From: Bryobacterales bacterium
GTDB lineage: Bacteria; Acidobacteriota; Terriglobia; Bryobacterales; Bryobacteraceae
Reading direction: 5' to 3'
DNA: 40,698 nt
NCBI GenBank assembly: GCA_020847975.1
Contig: JADLBD010000109.1
Coordinates: 1-40,698 of the forward strand
Part shown: piece after piece, positions 17,332 through 23,985 of the stretch
How the letters are laid out: each line of letters starts with the position of its first letter
How positions within the stretch are numbered: the stretch's first letter is position 1
Position numbers and translations under genes: made by a program
Notes under the pieces: model-generated
The model's input: only the letters and a program-made list of their open reading frames with translations
The model's database searches: none
What the model was told of the DNA's origin: nothing

Positions 17332-19056
17332 GTGCGCTTCTGCGTTTTTCTCATGCTGGCTATTGCCGCTCATGCGCAAGACCCGGTGGAAGCGCTGCGG
17401 CGTCAGGCTCTCGAGTATTCGCGGCAAAAACAATGGGACAAAGCCGCCGAGGCGTATCGCCAAGCCTTGGCGGCCAAGTCCGCCGACGCGGACACACATT
17501 ACAACCTGGCCCTGGTTCTGAAATACAAAGGGGATAATCAGGGCGCCCTCGAGCAGTTCCAGGAAGCCGTGCGGCTCAAGCCTTCGTGGTCCGAGGCCCA
17601 TTACGGATTAGGCGCAACATACTGGACTCTCCGTAACCCGGGGCCCGCTCTCAAAGAGCTGCGCTCCGCCATCGCACTCGATGCGAATAACGCCCCGGCT
17701 CACGCCTTCCTTGGCGCAGTGCTTTTCGCCCGCCGGGAATTTCCCGAAGCGGAAACCGAGTTGAAGGCTGCTCTTCGTCTGCGACCTTCCCAAGTCGAGC
17801 CGCGTGACATGCTGGCTCTGGTCTATTTGCAGGAGAACAACCCATCCGGCGCGGCTGAAGAACTGCGGCGGTGCATAAAGGAGCGTCCCGGATTCGCCGA
17901 GGCCCACTTTCATCTTGGCCTTGCGCTGGGGCAGCAAAGCCAGCTCGACCAGGCTGCCGCCGAGTTCCGCGCGGTCATTCACATTCAGCCTTCCTTTGCT
18001 CCCGCCCACTCGCGCCTGGGGATTACGCTGCGCCGGCTCGGCGACGAGAAAGGCGCGCTCGCCGAGTTCCGTGAAGGCGCCCGATTGCAGCCTTCGGATG
18101 CGGAAGCGCACTATAACCTCGGCATGGCCCTCAAGAGCGGGGGCGACCTTGACGGCGCGATCGCCGCCTTCCGCCGCGCCGTCGAATTGCAGCCGGGCTT
18201 TGAAAAGGCCCACTACAACCTGGGCCTGGCCCTCTCCGCGAAGGGGCAAAAGGAAGCCTCGGCGCGCGAGTTGAACGAGTTGAAAGGGCTGCACTCGTTC
18301 CGCGAACAGCTCACCGAGGCCAAGAGCCTGACCTTGCAAGCCGTGGATCTGCTCAAGAAGCAGGAGTGGAACGGCGCTATCGCAAAGCTCGAAAAGGCCG
18401 CTGAACTCGCGCCCACGCTGCCAACTTCCTATCAATATCTCGGCGTCGCGTGGGAGAAAAGAGGCGATCGAGGCAAAGCGCTCGCATTCTTCCAGAAAGC
18501 CCTTGAACTCAAGCCGGATTACGCCCTGGCCCACTCCTCGCTCGGTCTGCTGTACTGGCGGAGCGGCGACGAGAAACGCGGTCTCGAGGAGTTCCAGAAG
18601 GCGGTTGTCTGCGATCCGGACATGCCGGAGGCACACTATAACCTGGGTCTCGCCGAGGCCACTCTAGGCAATCTCGATGAGGCATCGAAAGAACTTACCG
18701 AGGCCATCAGCCTCGAGCCGGATTACCTCGACGCCCGCCTCCAACTCGGCCTGCTTTTGAGCCGCAAGAATGATCCATTGGGGGCGGCCAACGTCTACCG
18801 CGACATCATCCGCCGCAGGCCGGACTTTGCGGAAGCCCACAACAATCTCGGCCTTGCGCTGCTCGAGGCTCACGATGCGGCGGGCGCTCAAGCAGCCTTT
18901 GCGCAGGCGCTCCGCCTGAAACCGCAATACGCCGAGGCGCACTTCAATCTCGCGCTTGCGCTCAAACAGGCGGGCAAGCCCGAAGCCGCCCGCCTCGAAT
19001 TCGAGAAAGCCTATCGACTGGCTCCCCAACTTCGCAATCTCCCACAACAGCCATGA
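17332..19056 (+). CDS. exported tetratricopeptide-repeat protein
   Basis: The 574-residue protein starts at GTG 17332 with a short signal peptide (FCVFLMLAIAAHAQ). From residue about 18 to the end it is a chain of some fifteen 34-residue TPR units with the consensus W-LG-Y-A-P. Clear examples contain ADTHYNLALVLKYKGDNQGA, EAHYGLGATYWTLRNPGPAL and EAHYNLGLAEATLGNLDEA. A break near residues 320-345 (ELNELKGLHSFREQLTEAKS) separates two superhelical blocks. No enzyme domain is present. It probably acts as a periplasmic scaffold. Its TGA overlaps the ATG of the CBM9-like gene (ATGA at 19053-19056). Confidence 0.88.
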   Translation: MRFCVFLMLAIAAHAQDPVEALRRQALEYSRQKQWDKAAEAYRQALAAKSADADTHYNLALVLKYKGDNQGALEQFQEAVRLKPSWSEAHYGLGATYWTLRNPGPALKELRSAIALDANNAPAHAFLGAVLFARREFPEAETELKAALRLRPSQVEPRDMLALVYLQENNPSGAAEELRRCIKERPGFAEAHFHLGLALGQQSQLDQAAAEFRAVIHIQPSFAPAHSRLGITLRRLGDEKGALAEFREGARLQPSDAEAHYNLGMALKSGGDLDGAIAAFRRAVELQPGFEKAHYNLGLALSAKGQKEASARELNELKGLHSFREQLTEAKSLTLQAVDLLKKQEWNGAIAKLEKAAELAPTLPTSYQYLGVAWEKRGDRGKALAFFQKALELKPDYALAHSSLGLLYWRSGDEKRGLEEFQKAVVCDPDMPEAHYNLGLAEATLGNLDEASKELTEAISLEPDYLDARLQLGLLLSRKNDPLGAANVYRDIIRRRPDFAEAHNNLGLALLEAHDAAGAQAAFAQALRLKPQYAEAHFNLALALKQAGKPEAARLEFEKAYRLAPQLRNLPQQP

Positions 19057-19775
19057 ACCGAATGTTTCTTTCCGCTCTCCTATTCACGCCTCTGCTGGCC
19101 GCGCAGGAGGTGTGCACGGCGGCCTCACCCACGGCCACTTTCACCATTCCGCACGCCAGGACGGGCGAAGCGCTCACCCTCGATCCGCAGGCCAAGCTGT
19201 GGAAGAAGACCGCCTCCGCCTGGATCATCAAGGATTGCACGCGATCGGTGGAGTATCCGGAAACGAAAACGGAGATCCGCTCCTTCTACACGGACACCGA
19301 CCTCTACTTCCTCTTCATCTGCCCCTACCAGGTATTGAACCTCTGGCTGCCTTCGCAGAACGACAAGCCTCGCGTCAAGCTCTGGGACCGCGATGTCGTC
19401 GAAATGTTTCTCGGCGACGACTGGAAGAACATCCGGCACTATCGGGAATTCGAGATCGCGCCCACCGGAGACTGGATCGACCTCGCCATCGATCTCGACA
19501 AGAAGAACTACGACCGCAACTGGCGCAGCGGGTGGCAGACCATGGGGCGCATCGATGAATCCAGGAAGATCTGGTACGCGGCAGCGAAGATCCCGCTGAA
19601 ATCCGTCAGCGAAGCCCCCGTCAAGCGCGGCACCCGGTGGCGGATGAACCTCTACCGCATCGACGGGCAGGGGCCTGATTCGCAGCGCCATTTTTTGTGC
19701 TGGCAGCCCACTTGCGTCCTGAACAGAGATCCGAATCATGTGCCGGAACATTTCGGCACTCTCGTGTTCCGGTAA
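19053..19775 (+). CDS. exported carbohydrate-binding family 9-like protein
   Basis: The 240-residue protein starts at ATG 19053, overlapping the upstream stop. The signal peptide is MNRMFLSALLFTPLLAAQ. The body fits the CBM9-like fold of DOMON/CBM9 proteins: LDPQAKLWKKTASAWI, TDTDLYFLFICPYQVLN, KLWDRDVVEMFLGDDW, then YREFEIAPTGDWIDLAID and KIWYAAAKIPLKSV. These proteins bind sugar chains or are appended to cell-surface enzymes. Here the module stands alone. The last 27 codons lie inside the first copy of a 140-bp tandem duplication that runs past the stop. Confidence 0.82.
   Translation: MNRMFLSALLFTPLLAAQEVCTAASPTATFTIPHARTGEALTLDPQAKLWKKTASAWIIKDCTRSVEYPETKTEIRSFYTDTDLYFLFICPYQVLNLWLPSQNDKPRVKLWDRDVVEMFLGDDWKNIRHYREFEIAPTGDWIDLAIDLDKKNYDRNWRSGWQTMGRIDESRKIWYAAAKIPLKSVSEAPVKRGTRWRMNLYRIDGQGPDSQRHFLCWQPTCVLNRDPNHVPEHFGTLVFR
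19743..19772. terminator. inverted repeat at CBM9 stop codon, possible terminator
   Basis: CCGGAACA (19743-19750) pairs perfectly with TGTTCCGG (19765-19772) around a 14-nt loop that itself can form GTGCCG/CGGCAC. It abuts the TAA of the CBM9-like gene. There is no T-run after it, so termination would be atypical. A second identical element is in the other repeat copy at 19884-19913. Confidence 0.4.
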
Positions 19776-19919
19776 CTCCTGCACTGACGAGCGCATCTCG
19801 CCTGGGCGGTCCTTCTCAGTTGCCGGTAACCGCGTTGTGCTGGCAGGCAAACCTGCGTCCTGAACCGCGATCCGAATCATGTGCCGGAACATTTCGGCAC
19901 TCTCGTGTTCCGGTAACTT

Positions 19920-19937
19920 CTGCACTGAAGAGTGCAG
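19920..19937. terminator. 7-bp hairpin downstream of the lectin-like gene
   Basis: CTGCACT and AGTGCAG pair perfectly around the tetraloop GAAG, 19 bp beyond the stop of the minus-strand lectin-like gene. The equivalent site in the other repeat copy has lost the pairing. No T-run follows on the minus strand, so its use as a terminator is uncertain. Confidence 0.35.
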
Positions 19938-19956
19938 CTCGCCTGGGCGGTCGCTC

Positions 19957-20616
19957 TCAGTTGCCGGTAACGGCGAAACAGTAGAACAGGCCGGCTCCGC
20001 CGGTGGCCACGAGGTTCTCCTGGCTGCATCCACGGGAGGGGTGAGTGGAGTTCCAGGAGATGCCGCCGCCGTTCCGGTCGCTGTGTCCGAGTTGGGCGGA
20101 TCCGGCGCCGTTGGAAGTCCAGTTCCCGCAGGTATGGTCGGCGCCGCCGGTGTAGGCGCGGCCGTCGGGCTGAGTTCCTGTCAGGATGTCATGCATGTTC
20201 GGCTTGCCGCCGACGCCGTTCACGAGCGCGCCGTTCTCGGTCAGCGCATTATTCCTGGTAACGAGATTGCCGGTGCGCGCCAGGTCCAGAGTATCGCCGT
20301 GGAGGTGGGCGAGATCGCGGGCAACCATGGCTCCTTTGGCGTTATGCCAGGGTCCCTGGCCAATGCGGTCTCTGGCGTTGACGGCGGGGGCGGTGCCGGC
20401 AGCAGAAGCGCTCAGATAGGCGCGCCAGGTGCGCCCGCCTGCTCCCGCCGCGGCGGCGAGTTTCCGACAATGCGCATCGGCTCCCGCCAATCCGCCGAGG
20501 TTGGCTCCATCGCCGCCGCCCACGCTGGTGACGAAGAAGGTCATGGGCTGCCGCTGATTCTGTTGGGCCAGGACAAACATGGCCGCAATGCTGAGTGTGG
20601 ACAAGAGTTTTTTCAT
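19957..20616 (-). CDS. secreted lectin-like protein (C-type-lectin/endostatin-like fold)
   Basis: The 219-residue protein starts at ATG 20616 with GGAGA 4 nt upstream and has a signal peptide (MKKLLSTLSIAAMFVLAQ). The mature part opens with MTFFVTSVGGGDGANLGGLA and ADAHCRKLAAAAGAGGRTWR, a pattern I know from bacterial secreted proteins annotated as 'lectin' or collagen NC10/endostatin-like. Later cysteines (HTCGNWTS, RGCSQENL, FYCFAVTGN) would form the conserved disulfides of that fold. The extreme C-terminus (AVTGN) lies within copy 2 of the 140-bp duplication. The binding target is unknown. Confidence 0.68.
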   Translation of the reverse strand: MKKLLSTLSIAAMFVLAQQNQRQPMTFFVTSVGGGDGANLGGLAGADAHCRKLAAAAGAGGRTWRAYLSASAAGTAPAVNARDRIGQGPWHNAKGAMVARDLAHLHGDTLDLARTGNLVTRNNALTENGALVNGVGGKPNMHDILTGTQPDGRAYTGGADHTCGNWTSNGAGSAQLGHSDRNGGGISWNSTHPSRGCSQENLVATGGAGLFYCFAVTGN

Positions 20617-20778
20617 AGTGTCTCCGCGGATCGGTGGTTTGGTGGAACGCGATCCGATCCATAGAGGCTACTACGTTTCGCGGCGCCGGCGAAATCGCGG
20701 AAAGGGATGAGCACAACGATAGCCGTAGCATTCCGTCACTCGGGCCGTTACCATGGAGGCGTACAGGACTCAGCCGCA

Positions 20779-21519
20779 ATGGCACGCTCGATCTTTCTCT
20801 CTGTAGGCATGGGCGGTAAGAACCTGCCCGACGACACACTCACCGTTCAGCAGTTGCTGAACAAGGTACCGGTTTCCGAGGGGGGCCCGGTTCCGCTTCT
20901 GGCGGAGGACAGCAAGTGCGGCCCGCTCACCAAGGGGGCGATTCAGAAGTTCCAACTGAAGCAATTCGGATGGAAGGGGGCGGACGGGCGTGTAGACCCC
21001 GACGGGCCCACGCTCGCCAAGCTCAATGAGTTCGACAAACAGCCCGAGGTTCCGGTCCCGCCGAAGCCGGTAGAACCGGTGATTCCCGAGGCTACCGATT
21101 TCTTTCTCATTCATATGAGTTCCAGAAAGATTTCGGTGGGGGGCGAAGACGACCTGTTCTTCCTGGTGGCGGACATCAAACACAACATTCTGGCCGTATA
21201 CTGGCTCGACACTACGGGCCGGGGCAGGCCGACGGTGGGCACGCCGCAGGGAAACAATTGGGCCGGGTCCGGCGGGCGGTTCCAGACGAAGAAAGCACGG
21301 CGCATCAATGATCTTCAAGTACCGGCGGCGTGGTTCTCGCGCGACGACGAAGGCACTGTTACGAGCAAACTGGTGCTGTTCTTCCCCGAGGGCGGCGCCA
21401 CCATTCCGATGAACCACCACCTGATCGGGCCGGGGGGAAGAGTGAGCCCATCGAAGAGCGGAGGCGGCAGCGTCAGCACGGCGGCGGCAGGGGACTTCCG
21501 CCTTATCGAGTTACGCTAG
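20779..21519 (+). CDS. peptidoglycan-binding-like domain protein
   Basis: ATG 20779 has AGGA 10 nt upstream. An in-frame ATG at 20707 would add 24 residues without family character. Residues about 1-85 resemble a PG_binding_1-type domain (DDTLTVQQLLNKVPVSEGGP, KCGPLTKGAIQKFQLKQFGW, GRVDPDGPTLAKLNEF), the three-helix module that binds cell-wall peptide. A Pro/Val-rich linker (VPVPPKPVEPVIPEA) leads to a second beta-rich domain of about 140 residues with no motif I recognise. There is no signal peptide, which is odd for a wall-binding protein. It could be secreted by a non-Sec route (for example as a contractile-system cargo) or act inside the cell. It is 44 bp upstream of thrC. Confidence 0.62.
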   Translation: MARSIFLSVGMGGKNLPDDTLTVQQLLNKVPVSEGGPVPLLAEDSKCGPLTKGAIQKFQLKQFGWKGADGRVDPDGPTLAKLNEFDKQPEVPVPPKPVEPVIPEATDFFLIHMSSRKISVGGEDDLFFLVADIKHNILAVYWLDTTGRGRPTVGTPQGNNWAGSGGRFQTKKARRINDLQVPAAWFSRDDEGTVTSKLVLFFPEGGATIPMNHHLIGPGGRVSPSKSGGGSVSTAAAGDFRLIELR

Positions 21520-21563
21520 GCCCGGGGCCTGGCCACCGGTCTGCGTTATCATGGTCGCTTCGC

Positions 21564-22790
21564 ATGACCACCGCCTCTCATCTGGAATGCAGCAAGACCG
21601 GCGAGCGCTACCCTGCCGGCAAACTTCACAATCTCTCCTCGGCGGGCTTCCCGCTGCTGGTGCGGTATGACCTCGAAAGGGCGCGCCAGAGCTGGAACCG
21701 GGAATGGATCCCCAGCGGCCCTTCGAGCATGTGGCGCTACGCTCCCGTGCTGCCGGTATCAAAGCCGGCCTCCATCGTGTCGTTGGGGGAGGGGATGACG
21801 CCGCTGCTGCGCCTGCGGCGGCTTGGCGAGACGCTTGGGGCGGCGAATCTGTATTTGAAGGATGACGGGGTCAATCCCACGGGTTCGTTCAAGGCTAGGG
21901 GGCTTTCGTGCGCGATTTCGATGGCGAAGGAACTCGGCGTGACAAAGGTGGCGATCCCCTCGGCGGGCAACGCAGCGAGCGCGCTGGCCGCTTACGCCGC
22001 CGCCGCCGGGATGGAGGCGCACATCTACATGCCCTCGGATGTGCCGCAGGCGAACTACATCGAATGCATGTCCTTTGGGGCGCAGGTCACGCTTGTGGAC
22101 GGGCTCATCAGCGATTGCGCCCGAATTGTCGCAGCCAAGGCTCCGCAAGAAGGGTGGTTCGACGTCTCGACGCTCAAGGAACCGTACCGCATCGAAGGCA
22201 AAAAGACCATGGGGTATGAAATCGCCGAGCAGTTCCGATGGGAGTTGCCGGAGGCGATCCTTTACCCCACCGGAGGGGGCGTGGGCATCATCGGCATGTG
22301 GAAGGCGTTCGAGGAGATGGAAGCGCTTGGCTGGATCAGTTCGCGCCGTCCCAAGATGATCGCTGTACAGGCCGAGGGCTGCATGCCGGTGGTACGGGCG
22401 TTTGAAAAGGGCGAGGAACGATCGGAGTTTTTCGAGAATGCCTCGACAATAGCCAGCGGGTTGCGCGTCCCGAAGCCGCTTGGCGATTTCCTCATCCTGC
22501 GGGCTGTCCGCGAAAGCGGGGGAGTGGCTCTGGCCGTTCCGGACGAGGCGTCGATGCAAGCCGGAGTGCAGCTAGCGGCACAGGAGGGGGTATTCGCGGC
22601 TCCGGAGGGAGCGGCTTGCGTGGCGGCGATGGGGAAACTGCTCGGCTCCGGGGTTCTCAAGAAAGAGGATCGTGTTGTGATCTACAACACGGGCGCGGGA
22701 TTGAAGTATCTGGAAGCCTACTCGACGAGATTCCCGCGAAACGCGGGTGGGGAAAGCGACAAGCTTGGGGGATTGATCACGCCGCGCTAA
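21564..22790 (+). CDS. thrC: threonine synthase
   Basis: The 408-residue protein starts at ATG 21564. It catalyses conversion of O-phosphohomoserine to threonine with pyridoxal phosphate. Fold-type II PLP features are clear. The N-terminal zinc-ribbon-like start has a CSKTGERYP pair region with only one Cys kept. Then come SLGEGMTPLLRL, the PLP lysine at 110 in NPTGSFKARGL, SAGNAASALAAYAAAAG, and the phosphate-binding glycine loop YPTGGGVGIIGMW. The length is normal for the class I-like bacterial enzyme. No other threonine-pathway genes are nearby. Three 13-nt repeats begin at its stop codon. Confidence 0.9.
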   Translation: MTTASHLECSKTGERYPAGKLHNLSSAGFPLLVRYDLERARQSWNREWIPSGPSSMWRYAPVLPVSKPASIVSLGEGMTPLLRLRRLGETLGAANLYLKDDGVNPTGSFKARGLSCAISMAKELGVTKVAIPSAGNAASALAAYAAAAGMEAHIYMPSDVPQANYIECMSFGAQVTLVDGLISDCARIVAAKAPQEGWFDVSTLKEPYRIEGKKTMGYEIAEQFRWELPEAILYPTGGGVGIIGMWKAFEEMEALGWISSRRPKMIAVQAEGCMPVVRAFEKGEERSEFFENASTIASGLRVPKPLGDFLILRAVRESGGVALAVPDEASMQAGVQLAAQEGVFAAPEGAACVAAMGKLLGSGVLKKEDRVVIYNTGAGLKYLEAYSTRFPRNAGGESDKLGGLITPR

Positions 22791-22821
22791 AGACGGCCGC
22801 TAGAGACGCCCGCTAAAGACG
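22785..22821 (+). repeat. three 13-nt tandem repeats starting at the thrC stop
   Basis: CGCTAAAGACG occurs at 22785-22795, as CGCTAGAGACG at 22798-22808 and again as CGCTAAAGACG at 22811-22821, period 13. The first copy contains the TAA of thrC. It looks like replication slippage at the gene end. Confidence 0.7.
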
Positions 22822-22923
22822 AATGAGGCGGACTTCCGATTTCGCGGCCAAGTCACACGACCTGGCAACCAGAAGATCCGCCCCAATTGTTAATTCGTTG
22901 TTACCGCTCCGAAACAGCCTGAC

Positions 22924-23271
22924 CTAGTAGCCGCGGCGATCCCGGTAGCCGCCGCCGCCACCACCCCGGCCACCCCGGTTACCATACCCGCCGGCACCCC
23001 GTCCGCCGCCACCGCCGCCGCCCTCACCCTTGGGCCGGGCCTCGTTGACGTTCAGGGTGCGGCCGCCAATCTGCGACCCGTTCAGGGAAGAGATGGCACG
23101 ATCGGCTTCCTGGTCATCGGGCATTTCCACAAACGCGAACCCTCGAGAACGCCCCGTCTCGCGGTCGGTTATCACGCTGACACGATCCACAACGCCATAG
23201 GGTTCAAACATGGAACGCACATCCTGTTCATTGGCGTTGAAACTCAAATTGCCTACAAAGATATTCTTCAC
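22924..23271 (-). CDS. glycine-rich RRM RNA-binding protein
   Basis: I place the start at GTG 23271 because GGAG lies 9 nt upstream and the family begins MKNIFVGNLSF. A TTG at 23286 would add five residues. In the 115-residue product, the RRM domain spans about 3-80 with RNP2 (IFVGNL, residues 4-9) and RNP1 (RSRGFAFV, residues 41-48) intact. A Gly/Arg/Tyr-rich tail of about 30 residues follows (PKGEGGGGGGGRGAGGYG). Such single-RRM proteins are typically cold- or stress-induced RNA chaperones in bacteria. The gene is monocistronic and diverges from the pseudogene to its right. Confidence 0.92.
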   Translation of the reverse strand: MKNIFVGNLSFNANEQDVRSMFEPYGVVDRVSVITDRETGRSRGFAFVEMPDDQEADRAISSLNGSQIGGRTLNVNEARPKGEGGGGGGGRGAGGYGNRGGRGGGGGGYRDRRGY

Positions 23272-23461
23272 GGTCACGAACTCCAATCCCAGCTACTCAA
23301 CGGTAATCCCTCGCACACCATACCGGACGGAGTTCCGACCTTGAGTTACTGGCGAACTACGGCAGACAACTGCCGCGTACAGCTTAGGCTGCAAACCTAC
23401 AATAACAGAGTTTTGTCTTTATGGGAATCCCGTATTTTTACCTGCCATGGAGTCGTGTTTT

Positions 23462-23985
23462 ATGCGACCTTTCTTCGCCTCTTTGGCTGTCATGGGCATG
23501 CTTGGGGCCAGTTGCGGAGCCCAAGAGCGACACCGCGTCCCGGACCTCAGCATCCGAATCCTGTCCACGACGGTGGCGGATCAGTGAGTGGGGTTTTTCG
23601 GCGCTCGTGATCGCGGATGGCCTACGCCGGGAATTGCCAGAGACGAATTCGAGAGTAGCCGGGCGCAGGCGGGGCAGGGTATCTTCCTGTCGCGGCTGGA
23701 CGACAAAGGAGCGGAAACGGATCACGTTCGGAACATCGGGGCCAACTATGAATCGCGGGGCAGGACATTTATCGTTTATGAAACCGTTAAGGAATTGTTT
23801 GCGGGGGTTTGGCTGACTGGTCCAATAAAGCGAGCGCATGCGGAGAAGAATTGGGGTGTTCGATTTCCGCTGATCAAACCGGGTGGGTAAGGAGGAGAGG
23901 ACAATTTGGTGGAGGACATGCCGTTCGTTGTCGATACCGATAGAGGTCTGGTGGTTCTTTCCGGCTGCGGCCACGGGGTGTTATT
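23462..23985 (+). pseudogene. degraded MBL-fold metallo-hydrolase
   Basis: ATG 23462 opens a lipoprotein-like leader (MRPFFASLAVMGMLGASCGA) followed by LSIRILSTTVAD, then TGA at 23585. Homology continues in another frame (SEWGFSALVIADG joined directly to LRRELPE). It then returns to the first frame (AGQGIFLSRLDDKGAE, ELFAGVWLTGPIKRAHAEKN), hits TAA at 23888, and resumes as VEDMPFVVDTDRGLVVLSGC plus GHG. These blocks are in the order of secreted metallo-beta-lactamase-fold hydrolases related to the ribofuranosylaminobenzene phosphate synthase-like family. The central part that should carry the HxHxDH metal site is deleted, and the similarity stops where the neighbouring gene's stop codon lies. 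Two frame changes, two stops, a deletion and a 3' truncation make it non-functional. Confidence 0.82.

Larger units (their letters stand above)
19696..19976. repeat. tandem duplication of about 140 bp at a convergent gene end
   Basis: Copy 1 (19696-19835) and copy 2 (19836-19976) begin with tgtgctggca and run to tgccggtaac plus a few bases. Roughly nine in ten bases match, with a 1-bp length difference near the start. Copy 1 carries the true 3' end and stop of the CBM9-like gene. Copy 2 carries an inactive second version of that end, and its right part supplies the last codons and stop of the lectin-like gene on the other strand. Each copy contains the inverted repeat CCGGAACA...TGTTCCGG. Confidence 0.9.

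Noticed and set aside
17608..18636. Long antisense frame opposite the TPR protein
   Set aside because: Its apparent repeats mirror the TPR units on the plus strand and it has no start context or homology.
19125..20033. Minus-strand frame across the CBM9-like gene and the duplication
   Set aside because: The repeated peptide in it comes only from the 140-bp tandem duplication. The rest is the shadow of the CBM9-like gene.
23585..23587. TGA in the MBL-fold relic as another selenocysteine codon
   Set aside because: Homology continues in a different frame right after it, with deletions and a second stop, so the gene is decayed. No Cys position or hairpin supports Sec.
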